Source: Apiotrichum sp. Y4204 (taxonomy: Eukaryota > Basidiomycota > Tremellomycetes > Trichosporonales > Trichosporonaceae). From it: a stretch of DNA of 64,000 nt. The notes beneath the pieces were generated by a model. That model had not been told where the DNA came from and did no database searches. It was given only the letters and a program-made list of their open reading frames with translations. The DNA lies in the NCBI GenBank assembly GCA_025531455.1, contig JAMYHL010000017.1, positions 496,001 through 560,000 on the forward strand, in the 5' to 3' direction. Below, one piece after another: positions 58,125 to 64,000 of this stretch (position 1 is its first letter; the number at the start of each line of letters is the position of its first letter). Both the position numbers and the translations under genes were made by a program.

Positions 58125-61097
58125 ATGTCCGACTCGCCGGCGGCGGCCGCCATGGCGCGCCTGTCGCGCGATTTCACAGATTGTGAGTGAGCGAGGCCAG
58201 AAGATCCTGCTCGCGGGTCGTTTCTCGTGGCGGCGCACTGTCCAGATTATGTGTACTGTATAATCTGGCCTACCGCCTTAACCTCGACATTCACTGACAG
58301 CAGCGTCGGCGCTCGCGCACCACCAGGCGATCCACGCGCGGTTGCAGCTTGAGATCCTGGATGTCCGTGAAGAGGTCGCGCGCGTCAAGGGCGAGCTGAG
58401 GCGGGACCAGGATCCGGCGCGCATGGGCAAGATCCAGAAGCAGATTGGGGTGAGTCGGGCGTGCAAGAGGGAATAGGAAGTCGAGCTGGTCCGCAATAGT
58501 TGCCAGCTCGAGTTACAAGTACTGAGGGAAGGCCGACAACCGCACTCCTGCTCAATGTCTCTTCCTCTAGTCCCCCTCCTTGCCGATACGTTGCTGTGCT
58601 CACACTGACTCCCAGCACCTCATGCAGCAGATCAATGCTATCCGCGAGAAGGCCGCCGAGGCCGAGGCGATCGTCAAGGCCATCACGGGCGACATCCAGC
58701 GCCTTGATACCGCCAAGCGGAATCTCACGCGGACAATGCAGACTATCGAGCGGTGGAGCTTGTTGAGTGAGTCGGATGCGGAGGTGTAGGCTACATCGTA
58801 AGGTGGACGAGTCTTCCTCCGGATCTCCAGGCGACTTGCGCACTGAGCTGACACCCAGAACAAGCGCATCAGCAACTGCGCGAGCTGATTCCCACAAAAC
58901 GCTACAAGGAGATGGCGTCGTCGCTTTCAGTCAGTTATCTTGAAGTTACATTGTCTAACGTCAGGCTGTTGTTCATCTTCTCGAGCCGCTCCGTCCTCTC
59001 ACGACCGTTACCGAAGTGGCTGCCGTCTTCAAGGCTGCCGAGAACGACCGGAAGGCAGTGCAGGAGAAGGTCAATGGCGAGATGGAGGTCTTGTAAGTAA
59101 CTGTAACTGCTCAGACCTAACCCCAGTTTCCGAAACGACCCAAACCACCCGCCAGATCTCAAGATCGTCGCCGAGAGCTGCGAGGTCATCGAGGTGCTTG
59201 GCGGCGACTACCGGAAACATATTATCGAGCGGTACCTCCAGCTCCAGTTGGCCGAGTATCGACGTATCTTTAGGAGCACCGATGAGGCTGGGCAGCTGGA
59301 CAACGTGCCGCGACGGTACGCATGGTTCCGCCGTGTTCTCAAGCATCACGACGAGGAGCATGCCGCACTCTTCCCGCCATCATGGGAGATGACCCGCCTT
59401 CTTGTCGCCAGCTTTGCGGAACAGACACGCGTCGACCTTGCGAACGTGCTCGGCAAGTCTGTGCCCAACGTCAATGTCCTGCTCGATGCCCTCCAGGCGA
59501 CACTGGACTTTGAAGCCGCTTACTCGCGGAGATTCAATATGCCGGTGAGTGAGCCAATGCAGTTCAAGCTAACTTGCGTTGCAGTTCGAGGATGTCACCA
59601 TCAACACCATCTCTCCGTCGCAATCCTCCGCCAAGTGGACCATCTCGTCCATCTTTGACTCGCACTTCTCAGTGTATGTCGACGCACAGGACAAGGCCAT
59701 CGCCGACATGCTTTCCCAGTACCGCGGTGCGCGGTCACGAGCGTCACTAGAGGGCACCCTGCTCGAGACAGACGACGCGGGACCTGCAGTCCCGACTGTC
59801 CTTCCATCCTCGACAGAACTGTTCTACTTCTACGGCCAGACACTTGACCAGTGCAGCAAGTACACCTCTGGAGAGCCAATGGTGAAGCTTGCAAAGGTGT
59901 TTGGAAAGTGGCTCAAAATATACTGCGACGACGTGCTCCTGTCGAGCATGAAAAAGTCGGGCGAGATCCGGAGGAGCTTTGAGGGCCGCACAAATCTCCA
60001 GGAGGTCAAGAATGCGTGCATGGTACTCAACACTGCGGAATACTGCCACAATACATCCCTGCAGCTCGAGGAGCGCCTCAAGGACAAGGTCAAGGAAGAA
60101 CTGCGTGACGAGGTGTCCTTCGAGGACGAGCGCGAGGGCTTCACCACTGTGATGGCCCAGTGTATCACCCACATTCTCCGCGAGCTGGAAACCGCATGCG
60201 ATCCTGCCTTTGCAGCAATCCTCAAGACGCCCTGGAGAGATCTGGAGAACGTCTCTGGCCGCTCAGCGTACATTGTGGATCTGGTCGGCAGCATCAAGGA
60301 AGTGGCAGAGTGCGTGCGCACACGCATCGACTCCAAAAAGTACATCCGTAATTTTGCGGATAAGGCGACCGGGCTGGTCATGACGCGCTTTACGCAGGCG
60401 GTGGTCAAATCGCGCCCACTGAAGAAGATTGGCGCCGAGCAGATCCTCCTCGACGTGCAGGCTGTCAAAGCCTGTCTTATCGACCTCCCCGAGCCGCACC
60501 CCGAAAACAGCACCAACAGCTACACAAAATACGTGACTAAGAACACTGGTCAGATCGAGACCATGCTCAAGGTCATTCTCGCGCCAGACGACCCGCCCGA
60601 GGGCTTCGTGCAGAACTACTGCCTTTTGATTGGTGACCGCAGCTTTACCAATTTCCAAAAAGTGAGTATTGGATGGCTCCACAAACGTTACGTCAAAGCC
60701 AGGAAAGCTCATAAGATACTCCTGCTAATCCCAGATCCTCGACCTCAAGGGCACTGCGCGCGCGGACCAGCAGAAATTAGTGGACATCTTCCTCGGCGTA
60801 ACCTCCGCCAAGGACGACTTGAGCGACACCTCCTTCCTCACCTCTCTCGACATGGATCCCGGAACCAGCAGCAACGACAACCGCATGGCGGCTCTCACGT
60901 CGACAAGTACCACGACAGGGAACATGATCCCTGTCGCTGCTCTCTTTTCCCAAAACAGTAGCGGAAACACCAGTGGTCTCCCTTCTCTCCTATCGCGCGA
61001 CTCGTACTCCTCAGAGCACTCCCGCTCCGACACGCCTAAGTTTGGCGACTTCCGGCGTCTGGTACAGTTTGCCACACGGCGCGATACGTATTCGTAG
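58125..61097 (+). CDS. VPS53: GARP/EARP tethering complex subunit VPS53
   Basis: A subunit of the Golgi-associated retrograde protein complex, which tethers endosome-derived vesicles at the trans-Golgi. About 8 exons, roughly 820 residues. MSDSPAAAAMARLSRDFTD leads to helical segments typical of the family: HLMQQINAIREKAAEAEAIV, ITGDIQRLDTAKRNLTRTM, LRELIPTKRYKEMASSLSAV and VHLLEPLRPLTTVTEVA. The middle contains VIEVLGGDYRKHIIERYLQL, NVPRRYAWFRRVLKHHDEEH and LFPPSWEMTRLL. A C-terminal rod follows (LFYFYGQTLDQCSKY, NTAEYCHNTSLQLEERLKDK), then EGFVQNYCLLIGDRSFTNFQK and, after one more intron, ILDLKGTARADQQKLVDIF. The final ~90 residues are Ser/Thr-rich and disordered. Confidence 0.92.
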
Positions 61098-61274
61098 ACA
61101 GTGCGGTGCAAGTACGCGGATGTCACAACTAGCCTCGCAAGGTGTAAAAAGTACAGGCTCATTGACGGAAGATGGCAGATTGTATCATGATATTGACCAT
61201 GAGGACGTTCCGGCTTGACACACCCGAGCTAACCTCCACATTGTTGCTACCGCCAACTAACCCGCCCTCGATCT

Positions 61275-61680
61275 TTACCCTCGGCGGAATTCCTCATACT
61301 CGTCGTCGCTCTCCTCCTTGAACCTGCACTTCTTGCTCGACGGTCCAGGCGAGGGCGAAACGGACGGCTTCTGTTCCTCCTTAACCTTCTTGGGCTTCCT
61401 GGGCGAACGAGAAGTGGTCCGCGCGACCTCCTCAGCCACGAGCGCGTGCTCGTCGACCGGGAACCCCTGCCCCATGCCACGGAGCATGTGCTGGATACGC
61501 TGGTTGATGCGGCTCCCGCCGTTCCCCGCGACGTCCTCGAGTCCCGGAGCGGCATACAGTGCGCGGCGGGTGGCGAGGACGGAGGCGACGATGGCGCGGA
61601 GGAGAATGCGCTATGGTGAGCTGGGAAAGAGGGAGGCTTACATCGTGCTCGTCGGTCCACTTTGTTTGGTTTGGAGGCAT
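61275..61680 (-). CDS. small Myb/SANT-like protein
   Basis: Two exons, about 124 residues. MPPNQTKWTDEHD is joined through a ~31-nt intron to RILLRAIVASVLATRRALY. The W-T-x-E-x-D-x-x-L-L-x-A-I pattern looks like the first helix of a Myb/SANT or homeodomain-like fold, followed by GSRINQRIQHMLRGM as a possible recognition helix. The C-terminal half is basic then acidic (RSPRKPKKVKEEQK, KKCRFKEESDDEYEEF), typical of nuclear proteins. Small fungal proteins of this layout are common and mostly uncharacterized; DNA binding is inferred from the fold only. Confidence 0.65.
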
Positions 61681-62290
61681 GGCGTGACTACTGGGCGAGG
61701 GGAGAAGAGGTGAGGCAGGTTGGATGATGAGGTGTGAGAAGTGAAGAGCAAAGTGTGGGCACAGCGCAATGTACTTGAGAGTTATGTACTCGGCGGACAC
61801 TGCCCATCAGTCGAGAGGTGTGTTCACACCATTGCCTTCTTCGCCCATTTGAGCTGCACACGGTCGTTGCGCCCCTGGCCTCGCTTCGCATGAGATCGTG
61901 TATGTGGAATCAGGATCTGTTGCGCCCTTTGCTGGATCATGGATTAAGAAATTGGGGTGAATCACTGCAGATTAGAGGACGCAACGATTGATAGAATGCT
62001 GCCGAAGCGGGATGATTGACGCAGGTGAGTCTCGGTATGCGGAGCTGCCTGACCAGCGAGATACGCAGTTAGACTAGATATATATCTATCAGGTCAGAGG
62101 ACATGGAGTGGAGTATAGATGTTTTCCCTTGGCTACCTTGAAGCCGCCTCACTGGATCACTGGGTAGAGCGACAACCATAAGGTTTGTGCTGGCGGGAGC
62201 CATGTTTGATGAATCAGTGTGCAGCCAGACTCGACATGTCTTCGTTGGTGATACTTCTTGTGCATATATTCAGGATCTCCACACATCTAC
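61681..62290. other. intergenic region
   Basis: 5' flank of the Myb-like gene and 3' flank of the TspO gene. An AT-rich palindromic word AGATATATATCT lies near 62076-62088. No gene seen. Confidence 0.5.
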
Positions 62291-62925
62291 TTAGGCGCTC
62301 TTGCCAAGCTGCTCATCAGCACAGTCACAATTGCAGATCGGCACGGTCACTTACCTGGGGGCGGTTCCAGTTCTGGTAGACAATGCCAGCGTTGAGGTAA
62401 GTGGCGTATCCGAGCCAGGCGCAGTACGGCGCGAGGAGGAGGCTGGTGTCCACGGACGTAGGGAACGTTGCGACCTTGGAGGTCATGTTCCATACCATGC
62501 CGGTGAGGACACCAATGTTGGCAAGGGCAAGGGTCGGCTGCTTAGCGGTGAAGAACAGCGGCATCCAGGCAAGGTTGAGACCCAGCTGGACGTAGTACTG
62601 GCCCAGGGCCTCGCCAGCCTGGTCAGCGATGGGGTGGAGGTTCTTGTCGTAGACCTCGACCATGAGATGCGACGCGTAGCCCATCATTCCGTACAGGATC
62701 GACCACACGGGGCCAAACGCCCACTTGGGCGGGTTTCCAGGAGGCTGCTTGAGGCTGTCGTACCATGCAGTGTTGGTGTTGGTCGTGTAGCCCACGAGCG
62801 CGCCGAGGCCAATGGGAAGGCCGACTGGACGTTAACGCTGGGCAGGGGACCAAACGACTTGTAGACTTACCGGCGAGGGCGGGGATGCGCGCGATGGTGA
62901 GAAGGGTCTCGGGAAGTGCTACCAT
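62291..62925 (-). CDS. TspO/MBR-type translocator protein
   Basis: A five-helix membrane protein of the TspO/peripheral benzodiazepine receptor family, which binds porphyrins and sterols in mitochondria or other membranes. Three exons, about 180 residues. MVALPETLLTIARIPALAV is joined to GLPIGLGALVGYTTN, then the diagnostic loop WYDSLKQPPGNPPKWAFGPV and WSILYGMMGYASHLMV. Further helices are YYVQLGLNLAWMPLFF, LANIGVLTGMVWNM and LLAPYCAWLGYATYLNAGI. It ends QNWNRPQLGKSA after a short 3' intron; readthrough of that intron gives a slightly longer tail. The W.......PPKW.FGPVW signature makes identification firm. A TATA-like GATATAAGC lies about 65 nt upstream of the ATG (62987-62995, minus strand). 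Confidence 0.9.
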
Positions 62926-63265
62926 TCTGGTGAGTGAGATTGAGTGAAAAGTGAAAAGCAGGACAAAAAGCGCGCGCGTTGGTCGCTTATATCCTTGTCG
63001 GCGTGTTTGGAGCGCGTGAAGCTGCGGAGGTCGTCGCGATGATGACAGCGATGATGTCATGAAATGGCAACACCACGGCAACGACGGCAACCACAACAAC
63101 CGCAACACCCCCATTCAGCCAACAGCCTTCAGCCATTGACGTACGGGTCAACCAAGTACCAAGAACAGGTCTATGCGACTATGCCACCGTGGTCAAGTTG
63201 CACGTTCTAAGCGCATCTCGCTTCCTTTGTTATTCTCCTTCCTCATCACTCACCTCGTCCTCACC
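62926..63265. promoter_or_regulatory. divergent promoter region, TspO / MAPEG gene
   Basis: 340 bp between divergent ATGs. Contains a TATA-like element on the minus strand (62987-62995) and a CAACACCACGGCAACGACGGCAACCACAACAAC imperfect repeat tract at about 63067-63102. Confidence 0.5.
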
Positions 63266-64000
63266 ATGTTCGCAGGCCTGCAGACTGGAAAGAATGTCAG
63301 CTTCTATGCTGTCCCCGCCGCGCTTGTGCTGGCGTGAGTACCAATCTGATCTTGTCGCTGCGCAGCCAGCGCACGTTTGTCGCTACCGGCGGCTGTCACT
63401 TTAACTTACACCCAGTATCGCGCCGCACTTCTACGCTATCGGCCTGCTGAACTCCAAGCACTCCCCGGGCACCAGCGGCTTCGACTTTTCGGTGAGTGTA
63501 ACGACGGCGACGACGGGGGTCACTGGACGCTGAGGTGCCCCCTTGTTGAAGCTCTCTGCGCCGTCTCCCGCACTTGCGACCTCAGACTCACGCCAGAACC
63601 CCAAGAAGAGCCGCGCCAACATAAGCGAGCAGGGCCTCTCGCTGGAGGACCAGGAGCAGTACATGCGTGCTGAGCAGGCTAACGACAACGGCTTCGCGTG
63701 AGTATCCGTCCGGTTTACTAGCACGGCGTGCTCAGCCAGCACCGTCTGCTCAGCCAGATCGTCCCCATTTGTCGCTCACACCCAGCGGCCTCCCGCTCTT
63801 CGCTGCGGCCATCGTCGCCGGCAACCTTGCGCGACTCCCGACCAAGACGCTCAACACTGCCGCAGCCGTCTACCTCGGCTCGCGTGTGGCGTTCAACGTG
63901 CTCTACATCTGGGGCTCCAACAGTGAGTAGAGACCGTTGAGCTGTAGAGTGTCTCGCTCAGCTCCGCGTGCCCTCCTACCCCAGCACATTCTAACTCCAG
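63266..64000 (+). CDS. MAPEG-family membrane protein (partial, runs off right end)
   Basis: A membrane-associated eicosanoid/glutathione-metabolism family member. Exons seen: MFAGLQTGKNVSFYAVPAAL, IAPHFYAIGLLNSKHSPGTS, NPKKSRANISEQGLSLEDQE (continuing QYMRAEQANDNGFA), and GLPLFAAAIVAGNLARLPTK (continuing to GSRVAFNVLYIWGSN). The RAE.A..NGF...PLFAAA.VAGN pattern and the YL.SRV.FN..YI helix are typical of the family. Four hydrophobic helices are expected; the last exon(s) lie beyond the window. After the donor at 63930 the final bases may include a further short exon, which cannot be resolved. Confidence 0.8.

Overview
This window looks like nuclear DNA of a basidiomycete yeast. The coding sequence is GC-rich. 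Genes are interrupted by many very short introns (about 31-60 nt) with GTGAGT/GTAAGT-type donors, CTGAC/CTAAC branch sites just before the acceptor, and CAG/TAG acceptors. Genes lie on both strands with no operons. Gene structure and protein content fit Tremellomycetes, perhaps Trichosporonales; that placement is an inference and was not tested by any search. All gene models were spliced by eye from donor/acceptor signals, reading frame and family resemblance.

Layout. 0.9-8.5 kb: a mitochondrial-type quinone oxidoreductase and the meiotic crossover helicase MER3/HFM1 (about 28 introns). 8.8-14.9 kb: an FBXO9/Hrt3-type F-box protein diverging from Mediator subunit MED10, then a small poly-serine protein and an AT-hook protein. 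14.9-17.9 kb: no convincing gene. 17.9-25.1 kb: a leucine-rich-repeat protein, a secreted/transmembrane cysteine-rich receptor-like protein, and the kinetochore subunit NNF1. 26.3-37.1 kb: a large disordered Aim21-like protein, tRNA-Arg, mitochondrial ribosomal protein mL40, class I myosin and the CAF1/POP2 deadenylase. 37.9-43.0 kb: a hybrid histidine kinase with GAF, an apparent pseudo-receiver and an active receiver. 43.0-49.1 kb: a second gene-poor block ending at another tRNA-Arg copy. 49.5-61.1 kb: the poly(A)-RNA-binding protein NAB2, a coiled-coil protein, dynactin p25, tRNA-Ser and the GARP tether VPS53. 61.3-64 kb: a small Myb-like protein, a TspO-type translocator and a truncated MAPEG-family gene.

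Functional themes. Most genes are housekeeping: mRNA 3'-end metabolism (CAF1, NAB2), transcription (MED10), actin and endocytosis (myosin I, Aim21-like), dynein and Golgi traffic (p25, VPS53), and chromosome segregation or meiosis (NNF1, MER3). Neighbours do not form a pathway, except possibly the divergent TspO/MAPEG pair. The main oddities are: an apparently lost splice acceptor in MER3; a one-base frame break in the tail of the cysteine-rich receptor; start codons split or isolated by introns in two neighbouring genes; a 6-nt microexon; and two long gene-free blocks rich in short tandem duplications.
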